Shown: positions 25,401 to 33,976, numbered from the stretch's first letter. The stretch is DNA of 64,000 nt from Actinocrispum wychmicini (GCF_004345645.1 NZ_SLWS01000003.1:744001-808000), one strand, 5' to 3'. Notes: generated by a model from the letters alone, not told the origin. Made by a program: numbers and translations.

Positions 25401-26651
25401 ATGACCATCGCCATCATCGGAGCCGGCGTCGGCGGACTCACGCTGGCGCGCGTACTGCACGTCCACGGCATCGACACCGTTGTGTACGAACGCGACACGT
25501 CACCCACCGCACGCACCCAGGGCGGCATGATCGACCTGACCGTCGACGGCGGCCAGTACGCCATGCGCGCCGCCGACCTCGAGGACGAACTGCGCGCCAT
25601 CGCCCGGCCCGAGGGACAGGACCTGCGCCTGGTCGACCACACCGGCACGTTGTTCCTCCAGGAGGACACGCCCGAAGACGCGCCCTTCGACCGGCCCGAA
25701 GTGGACCGCCCGGTCCTGCGCAGCACCCTCATCAACGCGCTGCCCGAGGGCACGATCCAGTGGGGTCGCGCCTATCAGAGCGCCACGCGCACCGGCACCG
25801 GTTTCGACCTTCACCTCACCGACGGCACCACCGCCCACTGCGACCTGCTCGTCGGCGCCGACGGCGCACGTTCCCGCGTCCGTACCCTGGTCACCGACGC
25901 GGAACCCATTCACACCGGTGTCACCTACGTCGAACTGGCCATCCCCGACATCGACCGCGCCCACCCGGACCTCGCCGCCATGATCGGCCGAGGCAACTAC
26001 TGGGCCATCGGCCCACACCAGAACCTGTCCGCCCAACGCAACGGCGACGGGACCGTCCGCGTGTACCTCAGCTTCCGCGGCACGGACACAGTGGACAAAG
26101 CCGGGATCAAAGCCCGGTACGCCGACTGGGCACCCCAGTTCCACGCCCTGATCGACGCGGCCGGGGACACCGTCACCACATTGCCGATCCTGATGCTCCC
26201 GGTCGGCCTGACCTGGCCGGCCACACCCCATGTCACCCTGCTCGGCGACGCCGCCCACCTGATGCCCCCGACCGCCGGCGAGGGCGCCAACCAGGCCATG
26301 CGGGACGCCGCCGAACTCGCCAACGCCATCGCGGCGAACCCCACCGCGATCCGCGACTACGAGACCGCGATGTTCGACCGGTCCACCCAAGCCGCCCGCC
26401 AGTCCCTGGCGAACATGGAGGTCTTCATGTCCGACAAAGGCGCCCAGGGCGTCCTGGACCTGATGCAGACCTGGGGTGCGGCTCCTGGATCATCGAAGAT
26501 CCCGCCGGAATACACGACACAGGCTGTCGTGATTCGTTGGGAGGCTAATGGAGTGACCCCTCAACTCAACCCGTGTCTCGCTTTCAACGGGAACGCACGA
26601 CCTGGATGGTCAACATCACCCAGCAGCAGTCCTGAGCGACCACGGAAGTAG
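25401..26651 (+). CDS. FAD-dependent monooxygenase (TetX/PHBH-like), altered C-terminus
   Basis: A 416-residue flavoprotein monooxygenase. The N-terminal FAD motif is IIGAGVGGLTLARVL, DLLVGADGARSRVR is the DG motif, and LLGDAAHLMPPTAGEGAN is the second FAD motif. The arrangement resembles TetX-type enzymes that hydroxylate aromatic or polyketide substrates, including tetracyclines. AAGGAG sits eight bases before the ATG. After QTWGA, near residue 368, the sequence becomes proline/serine-rich with no monooxygenase pattern, and the usual C-terminal helix seems replaced. This suggests a frameshift or fused downstream DNA. It is divergent from a TetR regulator. Confidence 0.87.
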   Translation: MTIAIIGAGVGGLTLARVLHVHGIDTVVYERDTSPTARTQGGMIDLTVDGGQYAMRAADLEDELRAIARPEGQDLRLVDHTGTLFLQEDTPEDAPFDRPEVDRPVLRSTLINALPEGTIQWGRAYQSATRTGTGFDLHLTDGTTAHCDLLVGADGARSRVRTLVTDAEPIHTGVTYVELAIPDIDRAHPDLAAMIGRGNYWAIGPHQNLSAQRNGDGTVRVYLSFRGTDTVDKAGIKARYADWAPQFHALIDAAGDTVTTLPILMLPVGLTWPATPHVTLLGDAAHLMPPTAGEGANQAMRDAAELANAIAANPTAIRDYETAMFDRSTQAARQSLANMEVFMSDKGAQGVLDLMQTWGAAPGSSKIPPEYTTQAVVIRWEANGVTPQLNPCLAFNGNARPGWSTSPSSSPERPRK

Positions 26652-26661
26652 CCCCGAACCG

Positions 26662-27036
26662 GTGATGGACGAGTTGGATGCCAGGCTGCACCAGATCGGG
26701 CAGCACCACTTCCGCGCAAAGTTCCGGCTCCGTGGCCGGGACCGTGCGGTGGTCGACCTGCGCGGCATCACAACCGTCCGCAGACACGCCGAGGAGCTGG
26801 TCCAGCGCAGGCTGGCCCCGGCCGAACCGCGCAACGACGGCCGTCAGACGCCCTATCGCGGACATCCCGTGTTCGTCGCGCAGCACGCCACCGCGACATG
26901 CTGCCGCACCTGCCTGGCACGCTGGCACGACATCCCCGCCGGGCGTGCACTCGACGACGCCGAGCAAGGCTACGTCGTGGAAGCGATCTGCCGATGGATC
27001 GTGGGGCAGTACGCCCCCCGCCACCCGCCGCCGTGA
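26662..27036 (+). CDS. DUF4186 family protein
   Basis: A 124-residue cytoplasmic protein with the strongly conserved DUF4186 pattern: FRAKFRLRGRDRAVVDLRG, TVRRHAEELV, LAPAEPRNDGRQTP and GHPVFVAQHATATCCRTCL. The paired Cys residues plus His suggest metal or nucleic-acid binding, but no function is known for the family. GTG at 26662 and ATG at 26665 are adjacent possible starts. It begins 10 bases after the monooxygenase stop and may be co-transcribed with it. Confidence 0.85.
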   Translation: MMDELDARLHQIGQHHFRAKFRLRGRDRAVVDLRGITTVRRHAEELVQRRLAPAEPRNDGRQTPYRGHPVFVAQHATATCCRTCLARWHDIPAGRALDDAEQGYVVEAICRWIVGQYAPRHPPP

Positions 27037-27240
27037 CCAGATCGAAGCGCCACAACGGGCTGACCACGGTTCGCACCTGGCACGTGCTGCCCAAGTTTCG
27101 ATCCCGCGCCGACCGCAAACCGATCACCCTGGAGACCCCGAACTCGACATTCGGCATACTGGTGCGGCTCCGTCGACACATCGGGCCGACTGCTCCCTCG
27201 GGGGGCCGCCATTTCCTTGGTGGCCAGGAAGGGGAACACT
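27037..27240. other. Intergenic stretch before a small ORF
   Basis: About 200 bases without a supported gene. The only feature seen is AAGGGG at the end, which could serve as ribosome binding site for the 48-codon ORF that follows. Confidence 0.4.
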
Positions 27241-27387
27241 GTGTCCGTCATCGGATCGGCGACCGAGTTCATTCTCGCGGTCACCGGACTGCTGCTCGCA
27301 GTACCGCAGGTTCACCAGTGGTGGACCACGCGTCGGCCACCCCACCGCCGGCTGCGTCCACTGCGGCGGCCCAAGCGGCGACGTTGA
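27241..27387 (+). CDS. Putative 48-aa membrane-anchored peptide
   Basis: A 49-codon frame starting with GTG, preceded at six bases by AAGGGG. The predicted peptide has one hydrophobic helix (residues about 10-23, FILAVTGLLLAVPQ), a Trp pair, then a very basic tail rich in Arg and Pro. That matches a small single-pass membrane protein with a cytoplasmic positive end. A perfect palindrome follows the stop within five bases and would end the transcript. No family is recognised. The supporting evidence is the start context, hydrophobic segment and terminator rather than homology. Confidence 0.4.
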   Translation: MSVIGSATEFILAVTGLLLAVPQVHQWWTTRRPPHRRLRPLRRPKRRR

Positions 27388-27391
27388 GCAG

Positions 27392-27427
27392 GTGCGGGCC
27401 GGAAGCCCACGGGCTTCCGGCCCGCAC
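27392..27427. terminator. Perfect 36-bp palindrome, probable terminator
   Basis: Arms of 17 bp (27392-27408 and 27411-27427) are exact complements with only two bases between, giving a very stable G/C hairpin once the inner pairs open. It lies between the small ORF and the convergent LysR gene and could terminate both. Confidence 0.7.
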
Positions 27428-27524
27428 TGCGTACACCAAGACTGGGCCAAGCACGACACCCACAACCACAGAGAAACTCGCGCCAGTTGACTACGCGAGC
27501 TCACCAGTCGGCGCCCCTACCTGC

Positions 27525-28430
27525 TCACCGGGGGAAGTGACCCAGGAGGAAGTCGCGCAGTGCCCGGACCTTCAGCGGTACGTGCGGTGACGCGGGGGAC
27601 ACGAGGTAAAGGGGTTGGCCGTCGGTCCGGTACTCCGGCAGTACTGGGCACAGTTGGCCCTCCTGGACGGCGATCTCGCCGACGAGGCGGGGAAGCAGAG
27701 CCACCCCGGCGCCGGCGATCGCGGCGCGACGCACGAACGTGATGTCGTTGGCCGCGAGTGGGCCGCGTACCACCACGTCGACGGCGCTGGCATGGTCGTC
27801 GACGCGGTACAGCCGCCACCGGCCGCGGCCACGGTCCGGGCGGAACACCACGCACGCCCGGTCGGCCAACTCCGCGACCGACCCTGGCGCGCCCTCCCGT
27901 TCCAGGTAGGACGGCGCCGCGAACAATCCGAAGCCCATGTCCTGCAACTGAACCGCCACCAGCGCCGGCTGGTGTGGCGGGCCGACCTGCAGGCCGACGT
28001 CGAGACCGTGCTCCACCAGGTCCGGCGGATCCACGAAGAACGTCACCTCGACCCGCACCTGGGGGTGCTGCTCGACGAATCGGGCGAGCAGGGCCGGCAG
28101 CACCTCGGCACCCACGTCCGGTGGTGCCCCGAGCCGCACCGTCCCTCGCGGGATCTCGCGCTCGTCGAACGCCGCGCTCGCCGCGTCGTGCAGCTCGGCC
28201 AGCGCCGCTGAGGCGCGGGCGTAGAACGACCGGCCGGCCTCGGTCGGCGTCACCGCGCGGGTGGTCCGGTTCAGCAGACGCGTGCCGAGCCGCCGCTCCA
28301 GGCGGGCGACCCGCCGGCTCACCGTCGACTTCGGCAGGTGCAACGTGTCGGCGGCCGCGGTGAATCCGCCGGTGTCGACGACACGGACGAACACGGCGAC
28401 GTCGTCGAGCTGCAGGTCAGGGACGGCCAT
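27525..28430 (-). CDS. LysR-family transcriptional regulator
   Basis: A 301-residue LTTR. The N-terminal winged helix contains FVRVVDTGGFTAAADTLHLPKSTVSRRVARLERRLGTRLL (residues about 14-53, here noted by its ends FVRVV and TRLL). The periplasmic-binding-like effector domain follows (GTVRLGAPPDVGAEVLPALLARF). The pattern is of the large CrgA/AaeR-like group. It is divergent from a membrane-protein/NmrA operon starting 110 bases away and probably activates or represses it. The ATG at 28430 follows the family start; the in-frame extension to 28448 is unlikely. Confidence 0.9.
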   Translation of the reverse strand: MAVPDLQLDDVAVFVRVVDTGGFTAAADTLHLPKSTVSRRVARLERRLGTRLLNRTTRAVTPTEAGRSFYARASAALAELHDAASAAFDEREIPRGTVRLGAPPDVGAEVLPALLARFVEQHPQVRVEVTFFVDPPDLVEHGLDVGLQVGPPHQPALVAVQLQDMGFGLFAAPSYLEREGAPGSVAELADRACVVFRPDRGRGRWRLYRVDDHASAVDVVVRGPLAANDITFVRRAAIAGAGVALLPRLVGEIAVQEGQLCPVLPEYRTDGQPLYLVSPASPHVPLKVRALRDFLLGHFPR

Positions 28431-28539
28431 GGCGACATCGTTGCACACGGGACAACAATGTGTTCGCCAGCTGACGTCTAGTGCTCCAGAGGCAACATTC
28501 GTAGCGTTCCCCGTGTCCCATTCGACATCGGAGGAACCC

Positions 28540-29004
28540 GTGAACCACGCCAGATCCCGGCCCGGCCGGCTGTCGGCGGCTGTCCGCAGCGCGGTGCCCG
28601 CCTACGCTTTCCCGGCCGTCACCGCCTACCTCAACGCCCAGCTCATTCCCGACTCCGACCTCGCGGCTCGGCTTGAAGTGGCCTCGTACAGCACCATCGC
28701 CATCCCGTCCGCCGTCGCGGCTGTGCTCGTCACGTTGTGGTTGCACAGTCGCACCCCGCCTGAGGCGCCGAGCCGCGGTCGCGTTGCCCGCACCGTCGCC
28801 ATCGCCGCTCTCGTGTGCGTCGCGCTGGCCGGCGCGGTGAGCGCGGTACTGATCGGCAACGGACTACAGGACCTCTCGATCCTCCAGTTCACGCTCGGCT
28901 CCGCTGCGCTCGGCGGCGGCCTGTCCGCTCGCAAGTGGGTGCGGTCGCGCGCCCGCCGCACCTCGACCCGCGCCACCGCTCGCGCCGAAAGGACCTCGTC
29001 ATGA
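28540..29004 (+). CDS. Small integral membrane protein (DUF-type), LysR target
   Basis: A 154-residue protein starting at GTG with GGAGG five bases upstream. Two clear transmembrane helices (YSTIAIPSAVAAVLVTLWL and VAIAALVCVALAGAVSAVLI) lie in the middle, with weaker hydrophobic segments before and after, and an Arg-rich C-terminus. No family is recognised. It overlaps the following NmrA gene by four bases (ATGA), so the two are translationally coupled. It is divergent from the LysR regulator. Confidence 0.75.
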   Translation: MNHARSRPGRLSAAVRSAVPAYAFPAVTAYLNAQLIPDSDLAARLEVASYSTIAIPSAVAAVLVTLWLHSRTPPEAPSRGRVARTVAIAALVCVALAGAVSAVLIGNGLQDLSILQFTLGSAALGGGLSARKWVRSRARRTSTRATARAERTSS

Positions 29005-29873
29005 TCCTCGTCATCGGAGGCACCGGGACCGTCGGTTCCGCGCTGCTGCCCCGCCTCGTCGACCGTCGTGTGCCCGTGACGGCGCTGGTCCGCACCGGGC
29101 CGGCCGAGCCCATCGCTGGCGTGCGGTACGTCGTCGGCGACGCGGGTGAGCCCGCCGCGCTGCACGCCGCCCTCACTGGCGTGGACCAGGTGTTCCTCGC
29201 GATGGGCAACGGGCCTAGACAGCGCGAGCTGGAGCTGGGCGTCGTCGAGGCCGCCGCGCGGGCGGGCGTCCAGCACCTGGTGAAGCTCTCGGCCCCTGTG
29301 GCCGACACAGTGGCCGTGGCGCGCCTCCACCAGGAGGTCGAGCGCGCCGTCGTCGCCGCCGAACTGGAGCACACTTTCCTGCGGCCCTACGCGTTCCAGC
29401 AGAACCTGCTGCGCCTCGCGCCGATGATCGGGCACACCGGGATGTTCACCGGTACGACCGGCCACCACCCGCTCAACATGGTCGACGCCCGCGACGTCGC
29501 CGACGTGGCCGCCGTCGCGCTCACCAGTCGGCGTACCCGAGGACAAGCGCTCGTCCTCACCGGACCGGAGGCCATCAGCTACCCGCAGGTCGCCGACCTG
29601 CTCACCGCACTCGGCCGGCCCACCCGGTACCTGGACCTGCCCCCGGACCGGATGCGCCAGGAACTCGACCACATGGGACAGCCAAGCTGGCTGGTCGAGC
29701 ACCTGCTGGAGATCCAGGCCCTCACCCGAACGCACCGCGAGACGCCGACCCCCGCCGTCCGGGCCGTGACCGGCCACGAGCCGCGGCGGCTGGTCGACTT
29801 CCTCGGTGAGCACCTGCACGCCTTCACGACGCCGGAGGTGGTCAGTTCAGCGGTGTCGTCGGCCAACGACTGA
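29001..29873 (+). CDS. NmrA-like NAD(P)H-binding oxidoreductase
   Basis: A 290-residue atypical SDR. ILVIGGTGTVGSALL is the cofactor-binding motif; DQVFLAMGNG, VKLSAPVADT and MVDARDVADVAAVAL follow, as in azoreductase/NmrA-like proteins. Residues 210-290 resemble the substrate-side helical cap. The enzyme class reduces quinones or acts as a redox sensor; the substrate is unknown. It is coupled to the preceding membrane protein and controlled with it, probably by the divergent LysR protein. Confidence 0.88.
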   Translation: MILVIGGTGTVGSALLPRLVDRRVPVTALVRTGPAEPIAGVRYVVGDAGEPAALHAALTGVDQVFLAMGNGPRQRELELGVVEAAARAGVQHLVKLSAPVADTVAVARLHQEVERAVVAAELEHTFLRPYAFQQNLLRLAPMIGHTGMFTGTTGHHPLNMVDARDVADVAAVALTSRRTRGQALVLTGPEAISYPQVADLLTALGRPTRYLDLPPDRMRQELDHMGQPSWLVEHLLEIQALTRTHRETPTPAVRAVTGHEPRRLVDFLGEHLHAFTTPEVVSSAVSSAND

Positions 29874-29928
29874 CCCATCGACAGCGCCGACCTGGCTCTA
29901 TGCTGGTGAGGGACTGGGGAGGGTGGGT

Positions 29929-30519
29929 GTGGTGGGCGAGTCGTTGCGGCACGCGGAGGCCAGGTTTGTGGTGTTCGTCGACCGGCATCGGAGGTGGATG
30001 ACCGCGCTGGGGATTCTGGTCATCGGCGCGTTGGGCGGCCTGGTGACCGGATCGAAACCAAGCAGTGACGAGCCTCTGGGGGCGGCTGTGGTGGTCTGGC
30101 TGATCATCGCCTCGGTGTTGGCCCTGGCCGTCCTCGTTTTCGGCAAGCGGGACGAACACGCCTTTCCCGAGGGGCTCGATACCGATACCTGCGTCGCCGT
30201 TCGCCTGGCGGTCCTGCGAGGTGGTCCTGTCGATCCCGTGCTCGCGCCCGCCGTGGCACACCACACCCGCGTGGTGCTGAGCATTCCGTTCCGTCCGGGC
30301 TACATGTACGGGATATTGGGGTTGCCGTTGGCTGCGAACTTGATCCGCCTCGGAGTGTCCATCGATGACCACGAGCCGCGTGCCATTGCCTGGCACGCGG
30401 TCGTGGCCATCGTGATCATCGGCGTCCTGCTATGTGTGCCGCGTGCCAAGCGGAAGCGGGTTCGTGTTCGGGCGGCGGAGCAGGAGGCGCTTCGGTTGAT
30501 GGGTCAGGAAGTGGTGTAG
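29929..30519 (+). CDS. Unknown four-helix membrane protein
   Basis: A 196-residue protein with four predicted membrane helices: residues near 31-50 (ALGILVIGALGGLV), 58-82, 122-142 and 153-172. A cytoplasmic basic tail (AKRKRVRVRAAEQEAL) follows. No family is recognised. Several GTG codons compete as start (29923, 29929, 29932). The one at 29929 has GGAGG six bases upstream. The 3' end overlaps the convergent carboxypeptidase by 16 bases. Confidence 0.7.
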   Translation: MVGESLRHAEARFVVFVDRHRRWMTALGILVIGALGGLVTGSKPSSDEPLGAAVVVWLIIASVLALAVLVFGKRDEHAFPEGLDTDTCVAVRLAVLRGGPVDPVLAPAVAHHTRVVLSIPFRPGYMYGILGLPLAANLIRLGVSIDDHEPRAIAWHAVVAIVIIGVLLCVPRAKRKRVRVRAAEQEALRLMGQEVV

Positions 30520-31886
30520 GGCGAGGGCGCGTGTTGGGCCGCGTAGACCAGGGCTGGGCGCATCTTCGGCCAGAAGAAGCTGGCCTGGCAGGTGAACCTG
30601 GGGGTGAAGCCGCCGCAGCCGCGGCCGGTGTTGTCGCCGACCTCGATGGTGAAGCTGGCCACGCCGAGTTTGTCGTAGGTCCAGTCGTCGGTGCCGCCGG
30701 AGGCGTTGTAGAGGATCTCGCCGGCTTGGCCGGACTGGTAGCCGGTGATCGTGCCCATCTGCTTCGCCATGGCGCGCAACGGTTTGTCGTTTCCGGTGTG
30801 CACGTTGGCGTTGTACTGCCACGGGAACAGGACCATGCTGGCGTCGCTGTGCATGGAGATCATGACGCCTTTGGTGTCGGCTGGGGCGGGGTCGCTGTTG
30901 CCCGTGCCGGTGCGGCGGGCCGGGAACAGGTTGCGGAACAGGCCTTCCAGCGCGGTGTTCTCGATCTCGGAGTCGGCGCGTGGGCCGTCGTAGGTCTGGT
31001 CGCAGACGTTGTGCGAGACGCCGGTGGTGTCCCAGTGGGTGTTGGCGTTGCGGTTGAGGTCGACGCCGACCTGGCTGGAGCCGTTGCCCGAGCAGTTGCC
31101 GCCGTTGGTGTTGTCGACGTTCTTCCGTTGCAGGATCGGGGTGTTGCCGCCGCGTTGCACGACGTCCACGCCGTCCGGATTCATGATCGGCACGATCCAC
31201 ACCTCGGTGCTGTTGAGCAGTGACGTGACTGTGCTGTCGGTGCCGTAGCCGTTGACGAGGTAGTCGATCCAGCGCCACGACACGTCGCCGGTGGTGATCT
31301 CCCGGGCGTGGATCTGGCTCATCAGGAAGAACCGCGGCTTCGCCGAGTTCGGGTTCAGCGCGCAGTCACCGGTCTGCTTCTTGGTGATGCAGATGGCGCG
31401 CAGGTCGTAGCCGTTGGCCAGGCCGCGGCTCTTGCGCCACGACTGTCCATAGGTGACGTTCGCGACCAGGTCGGGGTGCTGCTGCGCGACCAGGTCCAGG
31501 TGCGAGTAGTGGGCGTTGACGGTGTGGTAGCCGCCGTCGTAGGTCTCGTTGACGTCCTGGACGCCGGCTTCGGCCAGTGGCTGCGGCGCGAAGTCCTGGG
31601 CCGGCAGGACCTGGTCGAGGCTGCCGGTGAACCCGGCGGCCTTCAGCCGGGCGCCGTCCTTCTGGGTGCCGAGCACGAACAGGTCGTTGCCGTCGCGTTG
31701 TTCGAGTACGTCGAAACCGTCCTTGAACAGGGTCTCCGCGGCGGTGGCCGCGTTGGTGACGCGGTAGACATAGGTCGACGCGTCGGTCGCGGTGGGTTGG
31801 ACGGTCGTGGATGGGGGCGCGAGCACGAACGCGGCTGCCGCCGCGGCCGCGATCCCGCCCGTGATGAGGGCGCGGTATCGGGACAT
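30504..31886 (-). CDS. Secreted M14 zinc carboxypeptidase
   Basis: A 460-residue exported metallopeptidase. The Sec signal peptide has an Ala-rich core (residues about 8-24). The zinc site is His-x-x-Glu in QIHAREIT, with the later His in ISMHSDA. The substrate-binding Arg is in VDLNRNA and the general base Glu is in FTIEVGDN. This is the order of carboxypeptidase T/A-type enzymes, which trim C-terminal residues from peptides. An N-terminal propeptide-like region (about 30-130) is present. GGAGG lies six bases before the ATG. It is adjacent to no obvious partner; the role is nutrient scavenging outside the cell. Confidence 0.92.
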   Translation of the reverse strand: MSRYRALITGGIAAAAAAAFVLAPPSTTVQPTATDASTYVYRVTNAATAAETLFKDGFDVLEQRDGNDLFVLGTQKDGARLKAAGFTGSLDQVLPAQDFAPQPLAEAGVQDVNETYDGGYHTVNAHYSHLDLVAQQHPDLVANVTYGQSWRKSRGLANGYDLRAICITKKQTGDCALNPNSAKPRFFLMSQIHAREITTGDVSWRWIDYLVNGYGTDSTVTSLLNSTEVWIVPIMNPDGVDVVQRGGNTPILQRKNVDNTNGGNCSGNGSSQVGVDLNRNANTHWDTTGVSHNVCDQTYDGPRADSEIENTALEGLFRNLFPARRTGTGNSDPAPADTKGVMISMHSDASMVLFPWQYNANVHTGNDKPLRAMAKQMGTITGYQSGQAGEILYNASGGTDDWTYDKLGVASFTIEVGDNTGRGCGGFTPRFTCQASFFWPKMRPALVYAAQHAPSPYTTS

Positions 31887-31981
31887 GTCTTTCCTCCCGC
31901 AGGGTAGGAGAACGAGTACCGACGGTAAGCGCGACGAGGCCTGGTCATACACCCGTCATCCGGTGGGACTTGACCGCCGTG

Positions 31982-32017
31982 GCTAATGGCAGTAGCTTTT
32001 CGGCTATGAGAGTTAGC
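31982..32017. promoter_or_regulatory. Imperfect GCTAA/TTAGC dyad before TetR gene
   Basis: GCTAA (31982-31986) with TAGC (31993-31996) mirrors GCTA (32003-32006) with TTAGC (32013-32017), an imperfect inverted repeat ending just before the TetR start at 32019. It is a candidate autoregulatory operator. Confidence 0.45.
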
Positions 32018-32018
32018 G

Positions 32019-32591
32019 ATGTCGCCTAGGGCAGGGCTCAGCCAGGACGCCGTTGTCGACCTGGCGCTGGCCGTGATCGACGAGGACGGCATGGCCGGGC
32101 TGACCCTGGCCAAGGTCGCCGACCGGGCCGGGGTCGCTCCCCCGTCGCTGTACAAGCACGTCGACGGCCTGCCCGCGTTGAAGCGACTGGCCCACATCCG
32201 TGTCCTCAACGAGATGAACGAGGTGCTACGCACCGCCGTGCTGGGCCGCTCCGGCGGCGAGGGCGTCTCCGCCCTGCTCGACGCCTATCGCGGCTACCTC
32301 CGCCGGTATCCGCATCGGACTCCCGCGTTGGAGATCCCGATGGACGTGACCGACGGGGATGTCGTGAAGGCGTTGCAGAGCACGGCCGAGACCGCGTTCG
32401 CCGCGCTGCGCGAGTACGGCTTCGACAGCGACCAGACAGTGCACGCCACCCGGGTGCTGCGCGCCGCGGCGCACGGGTTCGCCGGCCTGGAGGCCGCGGG
32501 TGGGTTCGGCCTGCCCCAACAGCTCGACGCGAGCTTCGAGGTGCTCAAGTCGATGCTGATCCACGGATTGTCCGCGTACGCAAGGGAATAG
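32019..32591 (+). CDS. TetR-family regulator (WHG-domain type)
   Basis: A 190-residue regulator. The DNA-binding region is DEDGMAGLTLAKVADRAGVAPPSLYKHV. The C-terminal domain has the actinobacterial TetR_C_33/WHG pattern, including RAAAHGFAGLEAAGGFGL. No ribosome binding site precedes 32019 and a -10-like hexamer is close, so translation may be leaderless. Three bases after its stop begins a 24-codon hydrophobic ORF, and then a membrane protein, so the three form one operon. Confidence 0.87.
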   Translation: MSPRAGLSQDAVVDLALAVIDEDGMAGLTLAKVADRAGVAPPSLYKHVDGLPALKRLAHIRVLNEMNEVLRTAVLGRSGGEGVSALLDAYRGYLRRYPHRTPALEIPMDVTDGDVVKALQSTAETAFAALREYGFDSDQTVHATRVLRAAAHGFAGLEAAGGFGLPQQLDASFEVLKSMLIHGLSAYARE

Positions 32592-32593
32592 TC

Positions 32594-32668
32594 ATGTCAT
32601 TCGTACTCGCCGTACTGCTGTTCGTCGTGGTGCTCGGCGTCCTGGACGCCAGAATGGAGTGGAGATGA
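32594..32668 (+). CDS. Putative 24-aa single-helix membrane peptide
   Basis: The frame MSFVLAVLLFVVVLGVLDAR plus four residues is almost entirely one membrane helix. It has an ATG with AAGGGA seven bases upstream and ends in TGA overlapping the ATG of the next gene (ATGA at 32665). It sits in the only space between the TetR gene and the membrane protein, so it is translated, if at all, as part of that operon. It could be a regulatory micropeptide or a leader that couples translation. No homologue is recognised. Confidence 0.5.
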   Translation: MSFVLAVLLFVVVLGVLDARMEWR

Positions 32669-33228
32669 TCGCCGGACACTTCGGCTTCGCCGCGGCGGTG
32701 AAAGCCAAGGAGACCAGGATTCCGCTGTGGACGCTGATGCTGGCGACCGCGTGGCTGGACGTGGTGTTCGTGCCGTTGCTGGCGCTCAAGGTGGAGACCA
32801 TCGAACCCGTGCCGGGCAGCGCCAACGGGTACGGCGAGTCGATCATCCACGCCGACTACACGCATTCGGTGGTGGGCGCGCTGGTGCTGGCGGCGGCGTT
32901 CGGCGCGGTCGCCGGGTGGCGATTAGGCCGCCGGGCTGGGCTGGTGCTCGGTGGGGTGGTGTTCTCGCACTGGGTGCTCGACCTGATCGTGCACCGGATG
33001 GACCTGCCGATCCTGCCCGGCAACGCCGGTGACCTGCCCCGCCTCGGGTTCGGCCTGTGGCGGCTGCCGGCGGTCTCGGTGACCGTGGAGGTGCTGCTGA
33101 TGGTCGTCGGGTTCGGTCTCTACTGGCGCGCCGCGGCCCGGATCGACCCGAAACGCGCCCGCCTGCTCGGCGGTGTCGCGGCCGCGTCCGGTCTGATCAC
33201 CGTGGTGCTCGACCTGCTCGCGGTCTAG
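32665..33228 (+). CDS. Multi-pass membrane protein, metal-dependent-hydrolase-like
   Basis: A 187-residue protein with about five transmembrane helices. The conserved-looking polar residues lie at membrane edges: HADYTHSVVG after helix 1 and FSHWVLDLIVHRMDLP in helix 3. His/Asp placement like this recalls the YdjM/LexA-regulated membrane-bound putative metal hydrolases (DUF457-like). The function is unknown. It is coupled by ATGA to the 24-aa ORF and lies in the TetR operon at 32019. Confidence 0.7.
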   Translation: MIAGHFGFAAAVKAKETRIPLWTLMLATAWLDVVFVPLLALKVETIEPVPGSANGYGESIIHADYTHSVVGALVLAAAFGAVAGWRLGRRAGLVLGGVVFSHWVLDLIVHRMDLPILPGNAGDLPRLGFGLWRLPAVSVTVEVLLMVVGFGLYWRAAARIDPKRARLLGGVAAASGLITVVLDLLAV

Positions 33229-33265
33229 GGAATTTCATGGTCCGGGAACGCGCGACACGCGGAAT

Positions 33266-33961
33266 CTAGGCCTTGCCGGTGGTGCCGCCGACGGTCGCGT
33301 CCGAGGACTGTTTGCCCTTCTTCGGCTTCGGCGGCACGATGCTCGCCAGTTCGCCGCCGGTGTCGTTGGTTCGCAGCACGAACGGGCGGGTGTCGGTGTA
33401 GCGGACAACGGACACCGAGCAGGGGTCGACCACGATCCGTTGGAAGGCGTCCAGGTGTTGGCCGAGCGCGTCGGCCAGAATCGACTTGATCACGTCGCCG
33501 TGGCTGCAGGCGATCCAGATCGCGCCCGGGCCGTGCTTCTCGGTGATCCGCGCGTCGTGCGCCCGAATGGCCGCCACCGCCCTGGCCTGGACCGCGGCCA
33601 GGCCCTCACCGCCGGGGAACACCGCCGCGGACGGGTGCTGCTGGACGATCTTCCACAGCGGTTCCTTGCCGAGGGTGGAGAGCTTGCGGCCGGTCCACTC
33701 GCCGTAGTCCACTTCGGACAGTCGGGTGTCGGTGACCACCGAGAGGCCTTTCGCTGCCGCCACTGGCGCGACCGTCTGCTTGCAGCGCAGCAGCGGCGAG
33801 GCGACGATCTCGGCGACCGGGACGTCGGCCAGCCGGTCGGCCAGTTTCCCGGCCTGCTGGACACCGGCGTCCGCGAGGGCGACCCGGGGCGCGCGGCCGG
33901 CGAGCACGCCCGATCCGTTCGCGGTCGAGCGTGCGTGCCGTAACAGGATGACGGTGGCCAT
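33266..33961 (-). CDS. Histidine phosphatase family protein (MSMEG_4193-type phosphomutase-like)
   Basis: A 231-residue member of the histidine-phosphatase clan. LLRHARS is the RH(G/A) motif with the phospho-acceptor His near residue 9. Arg in SPLLRCKQT, Glu in LSEVDYGEW and the second catalytic His in CSHGDV complete the site. It corresponds to M. tuberculosis Rv2135c, which lies next to uppP as here. Biochemical work on that orthologue reports acid-phosphatase activity, but the natural substrate is unsettled. The C-terminus ends with a Lys/Gly/Thr-rich tail. It follows uppP by 15 bases in the same direction. Confidence 0.9.
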   Translation of the reverse strand: MATVILLRHARSTANGSGVLAGRAPRVALADAGVQQAGKLADRLADVPVAEIVASPLLRCKQTVAPVAAAKGLSVVTDTRLSEVDYGEWTGRKLSTLGKEPLWKIVQQHPSAAVFPGGEGLAAVQARAVAAIRAHDARITEKHGPGAIWIACSHGDVIKSILADALGQHLDAFQRIVVDPCSVSVVRYTDTRPFVLRTNDTGGELASIVPPKPKKGKQSSDATVGGTTGKA

Positions 33962-33976
33962 AACCGGAGCTTATCG

